A DNA stretch of 64,000 nt from Wuchereria bancrofti (taxonomy: Eukaryota; Nematoda; Chromadorea; Rhabditida; Onchocercidae): NCBI GenBank assembly GCA_005281725.1, contig SSBO01000012.1, forward strand, positions 4,040,102 through 4,104,101, in the 5' to 3' direction. A program made the position numbers and the translations under genes. A model generated the notes under the pieces. The model worked only from the letters and a program-made list of their open reading frames with translations, did no database searches and was not told the origin of the DNA. Below, in pieces: positions 27,801 to 40,358 of the stretch (within the stretch, counting starts at the first letter, position 1; each line of letters begins with the position of its first letter).

Positions 27801-30800
27801 CCTGAAATAAAAAAAAAACGGAAACAACTACTACTAAAACACTTCCTTAAGATGAAATCGTGAATATTAAAAGTTTCTACCTGACTTAAACCAACTTTAT
27901 TTTTTCAGAAATATCTACTATGTTGAATGCAAAAAATTGTGGGTGCAAGAACTTCAGTGAGCATATCATACAGTAGTGAAATATGATAAGAAACATCAAA
28001 AACTCTATCTTCACTATCTTCCACGAAGTGATATATAGTTGAGAATAATGTAATAAACAGAACAATGTGGTTGTTCTTTGTAAAAATCTGCATACCGACG
28101 ACGTCGAAAGCATCCTCTATGCCGTCGATATCAGTCGCTGTTACATTTTCAACCGCTTCTTTATTATATTTCAATATGTAAAATGCATCTTCACTAGCAA
28201 TTGCAACCTATAATATGCTGTAATTTTCTGATGAAACAGATCAAATCATCGCTTTGTTATAATTAAAAGAGAAAGAAAAAAAAAAACTGACTAGATTTCG
28301 CAAACCATTTAAAACAGATTGTTTTAAAGTATACCATTTCAGCATTGTCAGACCAATAAACATGTTTGGCTGATATCTCTATTCGACGGATCAAAGATCC
28401 TGTTTCCCAATCAAAAAAGCATAAAGCATTCGCAGAACGAGCAGCAACGAGTGGTCCACCTTCTATGCCTTCCATAATCACATCAGGACGTAACGTGCGC
28501 ACTTCCTGTAAATCATAAATGCTTGGGATAGCGAAAGAGAAAGCACCTGGATGGACTACGCATTTGAAAATAAAATAGACCTTGAAATTTTTGAAAATTT
28601 TAATACTGGATGTTGATTCACGAACTGCATATTCCGAAGGATCGGCACTCCATACAAATTCTAAACCGGAGCCAAAAGCCTGGAGTATTCGAAAATGTTC
28701 TTACGCTGACAAGATATCTGTATTATGCATAATAGTAACCAAACTAAAACCTGACAAATTAGCTTTCAGGAGTCACTCAAAAAATAATGTTCATGAATTT
28801 GCTAACGTTTCTAGTCAATTTTTACCACCTAGATCGTGACTTAAATCCTTTATGAAAAACAAATATCAAATATGAGAAATATATCCTTCGAAGTACCTTG
28901 TTACGCAAAGCCATGGCAGTGTAAACAATGTATTCACCATCACCACAAGCAACTACATAACGTCCATTAGAATTATGAGCCAGTGTTTGGGGGTATATTT
29001 CGCAAGAACCTACGTCTTTTATTGACAGTAAAATACGCTCACCATCTGCAATAAAAATAGAAAATCAAGAATTACAAGATTTGGAAGAAATCATGTTTTC
29101 AAGAAATATCATAAAATTAAAGAAAAATGTTAGACAAATGAACTGCTGGATGGTATTCGCAACGAATAAACAAATTTCCGAAAGATCATCCATGGGTTGT
29201 TAAACACAACTGGAAGCAGTTAGTAAATGTGAAAAAAATAAAGGCCATAGAAAATTAAAATATGGTAGTGAGAGAATACATAAATAAAATGATAGTTGTC
29301 TCAAGCAAATTTAATTAAAAAGTATGAATTTTCGAACAGATTTGTTTGTGAATAATAAAGCAACCTTGCATTTGTTCCAGCGCAGCAGCATCAAGTGTCT
29401 TCAAATTAGCTTGTTGCATTTCGGAATGCTTGGCCCATAAAATCTTTCCACTCGAGTCCATACTGACTGCTGGTTCTTCCCTACCCAATTTAACTGTTAC
29501 CGAGCCTTCATCATAGCCGATAGCAATTGTATTTGAACCGCGTAAGGCGTGAATGCACCAAACACGCTCAAGGCCGTAATTGAGAGTCGTCTCCAATCTA
29601 CATGTACATGAAAACATAAAACAGCTAATTTCGACTTATCACAATAATTTAGAACACCATGCACTGCAATACAACGGATTCTGCAACGTACCTATATGTA
29701 CTGGCATGCCACAACCTAACTGTCGAATCTTCCGAACCAGTGATAATAACCGGTAACTCAGGGTGGAAGCAAACCGCTGACACATTCTGTGCATGTCCAT
29801 CCAAAGTAGCAACACATGTTTTATTCTGGTAATCCCATATTTTAACAAGGCGATCATCTGCACCCGAAATCAGATATGGTCTATCACCACCATGATAATA
29901 ATCGATACAATTCACACCTTTTTCATGACCCTCCAAAGTGAAATTTGCTGTAAGGCTACCAAATTGCCAAACTTTCACTGTCTTGTCAAGTGAGGCAGTT
30001 GCAAAAGTATTATTGTCTTTTGGATTGATAACCAACTGCATTACATAATGGGTATGGCCTGAAATGAAGTTGATGAAACTGATGAATTAAGCTACCATGT
30101 CCGGATTCCATCTTCCAAAAACGAAACTCAGAAAATAACCTTCAAAAGTCTGCTTCACACTCCATTTATTATCCCAATCCCAAAGTTTAATGAGCATATC
30201 ATCACTTGAGGTCAGAATGAAAGGCTGAGATGGATGGACGGCAATAGAGCGCAAGTAATCGGAATGTGCTTCAAATTGATGTACACGTTCCAGTGTATTG
30301 TAATTAAAAACACGCACATGCATATCATCCGATCCTGTTATCACCCAATTTTTGCGCGGGATAAATTTTGCGCATCGCACTGGTAGTTCGCAAACCTAAT
30401 GAAGAGGTTTCATTAGTCAACGAGGAACGGCATAAAGCACTAGACGTTATTCCATACGTCACTACTGTAGTATATGTTCAAAGCAGCACGACATCTAGCA
30501 GCATAATTCTCTAACTGAGACTACAAAGATTGAAACACATTAAGCTAAACTATACAATTTATGAATTTCGGAACATTATGTTCAAGGAATTGAATACAAG
30601 CTTAATTCTCCACATTTAAAAAACTCAGAAATTATTAAAGGACAAAAACCTCGAAAGATTTCACAAGCTGTTGATTCTCATAATTCCATACATGAACATT
30701 GCCATTGTAAAGTGCCACAAGCATCCATGTTTCGATTGGATGTAAATCAACGCATTTGACGCGATCTGATCTGGCTAACAATTTCTTTTTCACATCCAGT

Positions 30801-30811
30801 CGCAGAGGCAT
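24886..30811 (-). CDS. copb-2: coatomer subunit beta-prime (beta'-COP, COPB2)
   Basis: WD-repeat subunit of the COPI coat, which acts in retrograde Golgi-to-ER transport. Seventeen phase-consistent exons: 30811-30650, 30395-30140, 30058-29692, 29597-29365, 29045-28897, 28679-28581, 28505-28335, 28207-28096, 27801-27665, 27432-27298, 27170-26862, 26522-26361, 26271-26209, 26124-25941, 25879-25482, 25310-25191, 25014-24886. Product 1061 residues, longer than human COPB2 (906). It starts [11 protein letters not shown]. The N-terminal WD propeller includes [20 protein letters not shown] and [20 protein letters not shown]. The alpha-solenoid includes [13 protein letters not shown] and [11 protein letters not shown]. 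The extra length is mainly a Ser/Thr-rich segment in exon 15; the C-terminus is acidic (Asp-rich). The exon 11 acceptor (TTTTGAAG) is weak; it was chosen because it keeps alignment with the family, and in-frame upstream alternatives exist. Confidence 0.96.
27158..27192. repeat. 35-bp repeat, copy spanning the exon 11 splice junction
   Basis: This copy covers the acceptor and first codons of coatomer exon 11. It matches 27571-27605 at 33 of 35 positions, in the same orientation. Confidence 0.85.
27571..27605. repeat. 35-bp repeat, copy inside coatomer intron 9
   Basis: This copy lies in the intron between exons 9 and 10 and carries a decoy of the exon 11 acceptor. Two C/T changes turn the first codon of the exon copy from ATG to ATA and alter the second (coatomer strand). 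Confidence 0.85.
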
Positions 30812-31941
30812 GTTTCCAGGAAATTATAACTGATTATTTGTTTGTACATTGAAATAATTCTCCGATATTGTACATGTTTATATCCGATCTGAACCTCACA
30901 GACACTGTGAGGAATGATAATTTCCACAAGCCATTTTAATACAAAAACAAAGTCAATAACACAAACGACCAACAAAATGAACCATCAAATTTGCACAACA
31001 TTTCAGGAGAAGACGACGAAAGGAATCTATTTGTAATGAGTCTAGAAATGTGTTTTAAAAACCCCACCTATCCATCCCATTCCCCACCAACCAAAACATT
31101 TTCCATCCCAGCATCCGACAACCCGAACGTTAGAAAGTCAAGTAAACGTCCTGAAATGAAAACGTTCGGTCTCAGATGATTCACCTCACGTCTCCTCCGT
31201 TAAATATTACGCCCGATAGCAATGCAGAACGTGTAACTTGATGAAATAGCAAGAGGACGATGTCATCGTCCTTGTGTTTATGATTACTGAAGGTAAGAGG
31301 AGACGATGTTGTCACTGAGTGGTCAAAAATTATCAACTGAAACATAAACAATAACCCGATAACCACAGTACTCGGTAGAAGGAGTATATCACGCCACAGC
31401 ACCAATAATGTCAAAATACTCGGGATGTGACAGGTTCAAGAGCGAGTTGCCGGAACACGAAGTGCGTGTTTACGTACATGGATTGTAAGATGAGTGACTG
31501 TAAAAACGATGTATTCTATTTTGTGGTATGGTATAGACAAGGGGGACATAGAGAAAGTTGGTGATTCTGGCGAACGGAGTCCATCGTGGTGTGGGATGTT
31601 TGCTGGTGGCGTAGGTTGTGGGCAACTTCTTTTGATAGGATAATTTACTGAGGTGAAAAGTTTTAAGAAGAAAATACATGATTGGAGAGGATGATGCCGT
31701 GCGAAGTAGATGTTTGGTTAGCTGATTTCAGAAAGTGTCAACTGCATTTCGGATACTTTTTATAGTTATCGATTCTTATCGGATAGTTACGTCGGACTGA
31801 TATTTTGCTTTCATTCTTTTGTTTGATTCGCTCGTTTTTGCCAGCTGAAACTGTTTTAAACAACTTTGGACTTTTGAACAACTTGTGTAGTAAGTCTTGA
31901 AGTCATTTCCAGGTTCGAATTATATAGTGGTGAAACAGGCA
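30812..31941. promoter_or_regulatory. shared divergent promoter region of coatomer and phafin genes
   Basis: The start codons of two oppositely oriented membrane-traffic genes are 1.13 kb apart. On the minus strand an acceptor-like AATCAG ends at 30830, 19 nt before the coatomer ATG. On the plus strand CATTTCCAG ends at 31912, 29 nt before the phafin ATG. Both look like spliced-leader acceptors. No core promoter motif was identified between them. Confidence 0.5.
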
Positions 31942-34400
31942 ATGGTTGATCGCTTAGGTTTGTCCTTATAGATTCTAATTCAAGTTTTAATCCAAATCCA
32001 GTCCAAATTACTATCGCTTCATATTTTTTTTCGATTATTTCTCACAACAAATCTGCTACGAATGGAAGCGAAAAACAAAAGAGCAACACCATTAGTTTGA
32101 GAGGAAAATAATTTCTGTTCTGACTTTATCTGATTAAGATAAAAGTACATTGTTCGAATATCGGTAATACTTTGAACGAAAGCAATTGTCAGCTTTATTG
32201 GTAAAACACCAGCTTTGACCGTGGCTATTAAAGCTCTTAAATAAGCCAAGGCTGCTTATTTAGTATGATTTGGATTATACTTAAAATAAAGCTTAAGTTT
32301 ACTAGTGCTAAAGCAAGCAAATACCATTTGGTCTTTATCACGACTTTTTAATTAAAATCCCTTAAAGTTTATTCACTTGTTTATTCCAAATATAAAAATA
32401 GTAACTTATTTTTCAGTAAATAGTGAAGTAAATACTCGCCGCATTTTAAATGTTGAGGCTTGTTTCGGAAGTACTGGTCAACAGTTGGCAGCATATGGAC
32501 GCGTTTTGGTCGGTGAAGGAGTACTGGTGAAAATGTGTAGGTAAGTGTAGTCATTGAGAAGTTCAATGGATTTTATTCGCAGATGAAGATTGCCAATTAT
32601 AATTATTTTTAGGAAGAAACCTAAGCCGCGCCAGTTTTTCCTTTTCAACGATATTTTGGTGTATGGCAATATTTTAATCTCAAAAAAACGTTACAACAAA
32701 CAGCATGTAATTCCACTGGAAGAGGTGCAGCTACAAGATCTTGAAGATGAGGGAGGTGATGTCTTTTTTTTTTTGCTTTTCCGTTTGATTAAATGCTTGA
32801 TCCAGGCGCTGGATTGAAAAACAATTTTTTATTAATGAAGATACATCTACAAATTCCAGCTATAAGGAACGATGACCAAATATATCTTTCAGAGATTCGA
32901 ATATTATTTAGAAGTTAATATATGGTTTCCACTTGTTGTTTATGTAATTTGCATTAAGACATGAAGAATGGTTGGCTCATTAAAACAAGATTGAAGTCGT
33001 TCGCTGTTTTCGCAGCAACAAGTACAGAGAAGAAGGAATGGATTTTACACATCGAACGTTGCGTACATGATATTCTTACCCGAGGTAGCATATTCTTTGA
33101 GATCTGTAACTTCATTTATACACTCAATTAATTTATACGTTAAATCCTTTTATACACTATTAATTTGAACTCAATTAACTTGAAAAGTTGAATTTCGTGC
33201 AATAAACGTTGGACAGTTTGTATAGCGTCTTTATTTTTTCCTTATGGACATTCAAACATGTTATCAAGAACAATTGCTGCATCAAGCCTCAAATTGTTCC
33301 AGGTGGAAAAAAACCTGCAACTGAGCATGCTGCAGTTTGGGTGCCTGATGGTGAAGCAACTAGATGCATGGCTTGTCAAAGGACACAGTTCACCGTGATA
33401 CAGCGCAGGGTGTGTTCTCAGTAATTCAGTTTTATTGAGTAGCGTTTTTTTTTTCGCTATTGTTGTTTTCTAAAATTCTTTGTTTCTGAAGAAGAAAAAA
33501 TGATGTCATTTATCAAAACATTTACGGTACAATAAGGTTAGTCCTTCTGTGAACCAACAGAAAATAGCATACCACTTGATTTGACCTTTTAGCTTGTTCT
33601 CATTCTTGTGTAACCTCAAGGCCTTCAAACACCAGTTCTTTGGTAGTTTACTATGGTGGGAAAGGTTTTTCATCCTTTATGCTTTGAAATTTCTATTTGT
33701 ACATTTTCATTGTTATTTGTAACTTATGCTTAATCAAATAGTAATATAGTACGAGATTGTTTCTAGCAGTCGATGGCTGAAGAATAAAGTCTTCCAAGAC
33801 TTTAAGGTAGATCGACGACTTGAGGATGGGATAGGATAAAGAAAGGGTTTTTAATAAATTTACATCTTTTTTGTAACTTTTCAGCATCATTGTCGCGCTT
33901 GTGGTAATGTCGTATGTGGCACATGCTCTTCACACAGTTATCGTATTCCTGTGAGTAAAAGGCCTGTTCGCGTTTGTGACAGTGTTAGTTTTTTTCCACA
34001 TAATGCAAATTTTTTGTGTCAAAAGCTTTTTGTCTTATTTGTTCAATTAAGTGTTTTGCGAAATTTGTTTCGAAGGATTCTGGGCACTCAAATGCAGTTT
34101 CTTCTGGACCAGGCATATTAAACGATGGGTCAAGTGATTCTGATGATGAGGATAAAAGTGTTACTTACGACCTACAGGTTCTATACAATAATAAAAACTT
34201 ATACTTTGCTTTAGGGTACCAGAATTTTAGTGGTTCTTGTTCTTTTTGATTTTAGGTGCAACGTTTCGAAAATTGGGGGTTTTTTTTTTGATCTGTCATA
34301 ATTTCAAATCTTCACTTAAACTTAATCTTTTCAGCCCACATTCTACAGCAGAATTGGATGTGGTGAAGAGAAAAAAAAATGCTCATCCTTTGTGGAGTAG
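31942..34400 (+). CDS. phafin: PH and FYVE domain protein (PLEKHF1/2 family)
   Basis: Endosomal phosphoinositide-binding protein; family members bind PI3P and act in endosome and lysosome traffic and autophagy. Eight exons: 31942-31957, 32417-32540, 32613-32755, 32959-33084, 33303-33409, 33885-33983, 34052-34177, 34335-34400, giving 268 residues (human phafin-2 is 249). The N-terminus MVDRLVNSEVNTRRI is typical of the family. The PH domain spans about residues 35-135 (KKPKPRQFFLFNDILVYGNI, NGWLIKT). The FYVE finger spans about 149-210, with WVPD, RRHHCRACG and RVCDSC and all eight zinc-binding cysteines (CMAC, HCRAC, VCGTC, VCDSC). An acidic Ser/Asp tail (SSDSDDEDKS) precedes a short Lys/Cys-containing end. 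The five-codon first exon is supported by the MVDRL match and correct phase. Confidence 0.95.
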
Positions 34401-37400
34401 CCATTCCTAAAATCCGAGACTGTAATCATTTGTAATATGAATATATACAGTAATTGGAAAGCATTATCAATAATTGCATATAATTTGCATATTATGTTTT
34501 CTAATGATGGTGCCTTAGTCGTAATGAAATATTTTTGATGAATTTCGAAAGTGTTCAATTTTGTTCATGAAATTGTTGTTAGTTTACTTCTGCTTGTGAT
34601 TGCTTAGTTGTATATTTGCGCAGTTCGCAACATTACCTACAGCAGCACTGTTTTTATTATATTTTAGTGATCGTCTGCTGTAACTTGACTATCATTGTGG
34701 GCAAATTAATAAGGCGCTTCCATTGTCACAGCTGTATTAGAGATATCGGAATAAACTGACAAAACTTATATTTTATATCATTTTTATCGAATTTTTTATC
34801 CAAAAGTTTCTACTGCTTATTCGAAAATAAATGAATAGTGGGGATTTTGAAGCTGGTATTTCATTTAGGATAGAAGTTTCTTGTTTCTCTTTTATGAAGG
34901 AAAAGAAGTGTAAAACTTTTTCTTTCAGTTAAGAAGCAGCATAAACTATTTTCTTTCATGAAATTCATAAGCATTTGAATTTCGTTAACTTGCAATTTGG
35001 TTATCAAGGTGAGGTAATATTTAAATTTCTATAATTTTGTTTTTAGTGGGATTTTAAGCCTTTTTATATTGTGTATCTGAGGGCGTCTTCCCCTCCTTTT
35101 TTTCCATTCTCCATCCATCTTTTTCCAGTAGTGTTCTAAATCATTCCCATTATCTTTGAGTAACCAAGACATAAGTTCTTTTCCATCCTTCAAATTTTAC
35201 TAATTTTTTACTACAGCTGCTTTAACACTTGTGTTATAATTTTTGTGGGCTGAACACCTAAGCGGCGAGGCAAAAAGTTGGGTCCTCTCCCATGCTCCGA
35301 GGATTTGTGGTAACTGGGTAGGCACTAGTAATTTAAATTAGATGAAAATGGTTCTCAGCTGTTGCGATGCTTTCGTATTTGTAATTCTGTTAAGGTCACT
35401 TGTATTAGCGGTGCTAATCATTTTCCCTGAAAGTAGATCGAAGTGTTTGGTGGCTTCGGAGTAAATTTATAATTGCAATAACATAACTATCAAATCTAGA
35501 ATGGACATATATTACAGCATAATATGTGCTAGACCTGCGATTTGCAAAATTTTGCTAACAGCTTAGCATCTGGAAGATAGTGTCGGATAAGTGATTTTTC
35601 ACTTAACATATAAAGTTGAAACAGTTTCATATTTGTCTAAGGAATATTCAAATAAGACAATCTCTAGTCTAAAAATTTCTACCATATGGATTTAATGCAA
35701 AATTATTCCGACATACTACAAATTTCGGTTTTTCCAACATTTGCTATTCATAATTTTTTTCAAATACAGCATTATTCAACATATTTCCCATCCTAACATA
35801 ATGACATAGAGTTCACATTAAGCTCAGTCTTACATATAAGTGAATGCGCGCCCTGTTGGAATGCAATGAAATCAGACGCATAAGTACTATTCTTATTTTA
35901 AACTTTGTCTGGCTGTAATTTTTTTTCTTTTGAGATCTCTATCATGTGCAAGTCACATTTCATATATTTTAGTTAATGTGAAGGGAAACAAATTCCTACT
36001 TTTGCTGGAGTAAAAGCTTGACGATAGTGTTGCAAATGAAACTCCAATATGATGTGCTTAGTTTCTTTTCCGGATGATTTATAGGTGACACGCTTTTTTG
36101 GTTTACTTACTGGAGACACTTGTAATTTGACGTTCATGACCAAGGGTTATTTTTGACCGTTCACTCCTGTCATAAGTTTAGTATTGAAAGTTCGTCCAAC
36201 TATTCGAATCTGAGAGATCTGAAACGATTCAATATGCAAGTGAGATTTGGAGGTCGAAATTGCAGTTGTATGTGTGGAATACTAATCATACAAGAAATGG
36301 CCTAAGAAATTGTGATTCTATCAGAATTTCATTTCATATACTCATCATGCAGTGATTCATTGTTTAAATATTCGAAGTTTACTATGATAGCTAAATCTAT
36401 CTCAAGGTCTAGCTACTCTGACATTCGAGGGTCGTGCCTGTGCAATGGTGCAAATGCGTGGGTACTAAGCGCACAGGCATAGACCGAATTATTTCAAATT
36501 GACTAGTTCGGAGAAACTTTTAGAAATGTTTGCTAAACTCTCTGGTTGGATAAAAGAAAAGTATAGAGAAACTGAACTTAGTCATGCAGTTGCCACTCTC
36601 TCCGTTTCTGCTACCACACAACATATTTCACTCACTTCTAACTGAGCCACTGAAATGTCAGCTTCACCTGCCGACCAACTCATTCACCTTTAGCTTACAA
36701 TCCCGCTTATCTAAAATAACACTTCATTCTCGAATATATGTTTGATCTTTGTCCTCCAACTTCTAAAGTAGATTAGTTAGAGCAATTCGAACAAAACAAA
36801 TGAAAGTGTCTCGTGGTTTGTCTCCATAAATGGGTTTGTTAAACCTTTCATTTCCTAGTCATCCTTTCCATAAATCTCCGAAAGTGTGATACTGAATTGT
36901 GTCTAAGAGAAGTTAAAGTGGAAAAAATATAAAATTAAAAATGTTAGATAACGCTGTAACTTTCAAGCTTTCCTCAAAATATGTCTTATTCAAATTATTT
37001 TGAATACGATTTGCCAATATTCCAATTGACCCAGGTAGTGAAAATTCTGACTCCTTTAATTAAAGTCTATTGAATTACATAATTTTTGGAACAAAATAAT
37101 AATAATGATATTAGTGTTCGAATAACCTAGTAAACCGGGACTTGGATTTTATTGTAATATCGTCAAGAATTAGTAAGGTATGTAAAGAATTTTAAATGGT
37201 TTTTTAAATTATTTTAACCCACTTAAAAATATGAGCCTTCATTGCGGTGATAAAGTTCGATAAATCCAGATATAATGCCACCTATTTTTTTTATTGTGAT
37301 GCTTATTATAATTATGGAAAAGGGAAATGAATTAAAAGCAATATACGACTGCGCTATTTCCTCTTTTGTCATCTGATTCTTCAGTAATAAATTATCAGAC

Positions 37401-38670
37401 TAAAGTATTTTAGACTTGATGATGTGGCGAGTGGATAGAAACGCATTAGAACGCAGGATAGAAACCTATTCCAGTTGTCGATTGTCATATTAGAAGCCAT
37501 TACTTACATAACATAAATCATTTTTAAACTTACGAAATTTGTTTTTTTGTGCTCTTCCTTTTCTATTTCCCAGAATGCCTCCAAATCACTAAGTCAAGCT
37601 TTTTTTCACATATAACTTAATCGTTCATTTCCACACCAGTTGATTGCAGTAGTTAAAAAATTGTTTGAAATTCAAAAGCAAGCATTAATGAAATAATGTA
37701 TAGATGAAAAGTCATTACGATCTCAGTGCTACAATTAATTTTTTTGGAGGAAGCATGTAAAAGAAGGACAGTACTGAGTAACATTATTTGAATGCCTTTG
37801 GAAACATTTTAGTTATTGTGATACAAGCAAAATTATTCCTAAGTTGATCTGCTTTTTTAAATTTGATTCAAAGCAGGTTTTTTTATCTATTTCGGATAAG
37901 GATGATAAATTGTAATCATAAATTTGCAAATTTTAATAGCACTAAGAGAAAAAATTTTCAGATAGCATTTTCCTTACCTTCTTCATCTTACTTCGTTCCC
38001 CATATCGTAGCGATCTCGACTCTCTCCAGCGGTAACCTTTATTGGCATTCATCTATATCAGGAATTTGCGATATTAAATCCTTATGCATAGCTTTTTTTT
38101 GAGTATCACTATCAACCTTATCAGTATCAATGTCAACCTTTATTTACTGCAAGCGAAACTAAAATAGGACTTTCGTAGAAGCAGTAAATTCAGTTAATGA
38201 ATGCAATTTCCAGCATTTCAATCTAATTTATTTTTTTAAGGGCACTGTTTTTAATCAGTTTAAAGTCTGAAAATATTTTACAATTGGGCATTTGCATTGA
38301 ACTACGCTTGCTTATTTGAAATCATAAAAGAAATGATGAAAATTTCCGTTATTCTTATAATGAAATGAACGCTAAATACTATATCATTTGCCAAATTTTT
38401 GTTTTTTTTTTTTTTTTTTTGGAAATTTTATTCTTAATGACAATAAAGCTGTATTCAAAACAAAATAATACGATTTTCTTTGATTGACTGTTATATTGTC
38501 ATAGTTTCTTTTGCCTATTCTGTTATATACTTTTACTTATCATCTAATAAGTACTTACTTATTGCTGAATGACCTAAATTATTCCATTGTAGTTTTTAGG
38601 TGCTAATCTAATATCCTGTTTTAAAAAACGCAAAGTTTGACAAACGTTTTGAAAATCTTAAAGTAGGTCT
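34401..38670. other. intergenic region without a recognised gene
   Basis: About 4.3 kb between the phafin stop and the small heat-shock gene. Only short AT-rich open frames, a 19-bp T run at 38402-38420 and no RNA gene that I could recognise. Confidence 0.55.
38402..38420. repeat. 19-bp poly-T run
   Basis: Uninterrupted T run about 290 bp upstream of the small heat-shock gene. Confidence 0.9.
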
Positions 38671-38712
38671 ATGGAGATTATTTTTTATATTTCCAGTGGA
38701 GAATCAAAAAGA

Positions 38713-40358
38713 ATGTCATCCACATCAGCGTACAATCGAACATCATCTTACAATCGGACATATGAAAAGCGAATTATTGAACAAGGCCCAAAAATCACTA
38801 GTATAGGTTCACCACCACATGTATCCAATATGGGATCACCGCTGCACGTATCCACCTCAAGTTTCCAAGTACTGCTTTTTATTTCCAGTTTAATCTTAAA
38901 ATTTTGAATTTTGCGCTGTGGTTCTATAAAATTAATATTCACGTTTATTAAGCGAAATTTTCTTTAACTAAATTTGTAGTTTTCAACATAGTTCAATTTT
39001 TTTCACTAAAGTGTTCCAGTTTTGATTTTTCTTAAAGAGTAAACGTTATAGTTATTAAAAATTCTTATTAATTAATGAAAAAAGTCAATAAAGTCAGGTT
39101 TACAGTTGTCACCTACCACATTAACATCAACAAATACATCAGCTGCCGGAACAGGCCTTATAGCATCCCACCAGCAGAGCGACGATTCTTTTTACGTACA
39201 AATGGATTTATCACAATTCAGACCTGAAGATCTAAAAGTATGTTGCATTTTAGAAATATTTTAGAAGTCCCATAGAAATTTTTATGTCTGAATCCTTTGA
39301 TGGTTCCGGCTATTTCTGTTGACCCTGAATTTGTTATAGTCTTAGCCTATATTGTATTAAAATATGTTGTCTTAATTGAAAGATTTCCTTCGTATCCACT
39401 ACAACACATAACGTCCCCAGTCAAGTTTACCTCTTAGAATTTGGCGCTGGGTGTAAAGGTTATTGTGAATCCTATAGATTGGGTCTCTTTTATCGCCTTT
39501 TTACTTCTTTTTTTTATTTCTAAAACTGGGTTTGAAGCAAGTTATAGTTAAAGCTGTAGAAGTACACAAATCAAAATTTTCATATCAGCTTAAAAATATC
39601 CTTTAGAAAAATAATGAAATCAAAGGTAAAATTGTTATTAAATTCTATTTTGGTTTCCTTTACACACTTGGAAAAATCGCATCATTTTTCTTTCGATCAC
39701 TCTGATCAAAAACGGTCTCCAAAGAAAATCTTTTTTTGTGTCAGTGATCTTTCTGTTTTTGATACTCGATGGATCTGAAGCTACTTGACAACATTAGTAT
39801 TATTAGCTTTAAATTAAGACTAAGGCCGAGGTTAAAAAATTACAAAATATTGAATTTATGAAATTTAATATGTAATGAAGACGTAGTTGAATCAAAATTC
39901 AGGTATCGGTAGTAAATTCCTACATAATCATCGAAGCAAAGCACGCTGAACGAGAGGATGAATTTGGTCTTGTGGAACGGCTTCTAATTAGGTCCATTTT
40001 CTATCGAAAGGTTTTTTGAAAATCAAAAAAATATATACGCTGTGTAGTGGATTTTACATTATATGTGCATTTAGGAAATTTCCACTGCCTTCGAACGTGC
40101 CAGCAGATGCAGTTAGCAGCAATCTTACTGCAGATGGACATCTTAATGTTATTGCAAGTGTCCCACGCCAAAAGGTTTATTTTATTACGGAACTATAATG
40201 TAATAAGAAATCAGTTATAATGTATCAAAATCATATCCGTTGCAATCGTTTTGCAAGTTATATTAATAAATTGTTTGAAACATTAGGGTGATAATATCGC
40301 GAGGACAATTCCAATCAAAATGGTATCCAGCCTGATCAAAACAGAATCTAAACAATAG
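38713..40358 (+). CDS. small heat-shock protein, alpha-crystallin family (HSP20)
   Basis: ATP-independent holdase chaperone. Five exons: 38713-38868, 39106-39237, 39903-39991, 40075-40174 and 40287-40358, 182 residues. Residues 1-75 are a Ser/Thr/Tyr-rich N-arm with YNRT repeats. The alpha-crystallin domain spans about 77-158: DDSFYVQMDLSQFRPEDLK, then VSVVNSYIIIEAKHAERED, EFGLVERLLIRKFPLPSNV, and the ADGHLNVIASVPR strand. The C-terminal tail contains TIPIKM, an I-x-I type motif used in oligomerisation. Exon 3 must end at 39991; reading on to the next GT breaks the frame. ATG 38713 follows an acceptor-like TATTTCCAG ending at 38697, probably a spliced-leader site. An in-frame ATG at 38671 would add 14 residues if that site is not used. 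I cannot assign a specific hsp symbol. Confidence 0.9.

Noticed and set aside
31840..31925. GGTTCGAAT box resembling a tRNA B box
   Set aside because: No A box or cloverleaf fits around it; it lies in the phafin leader.
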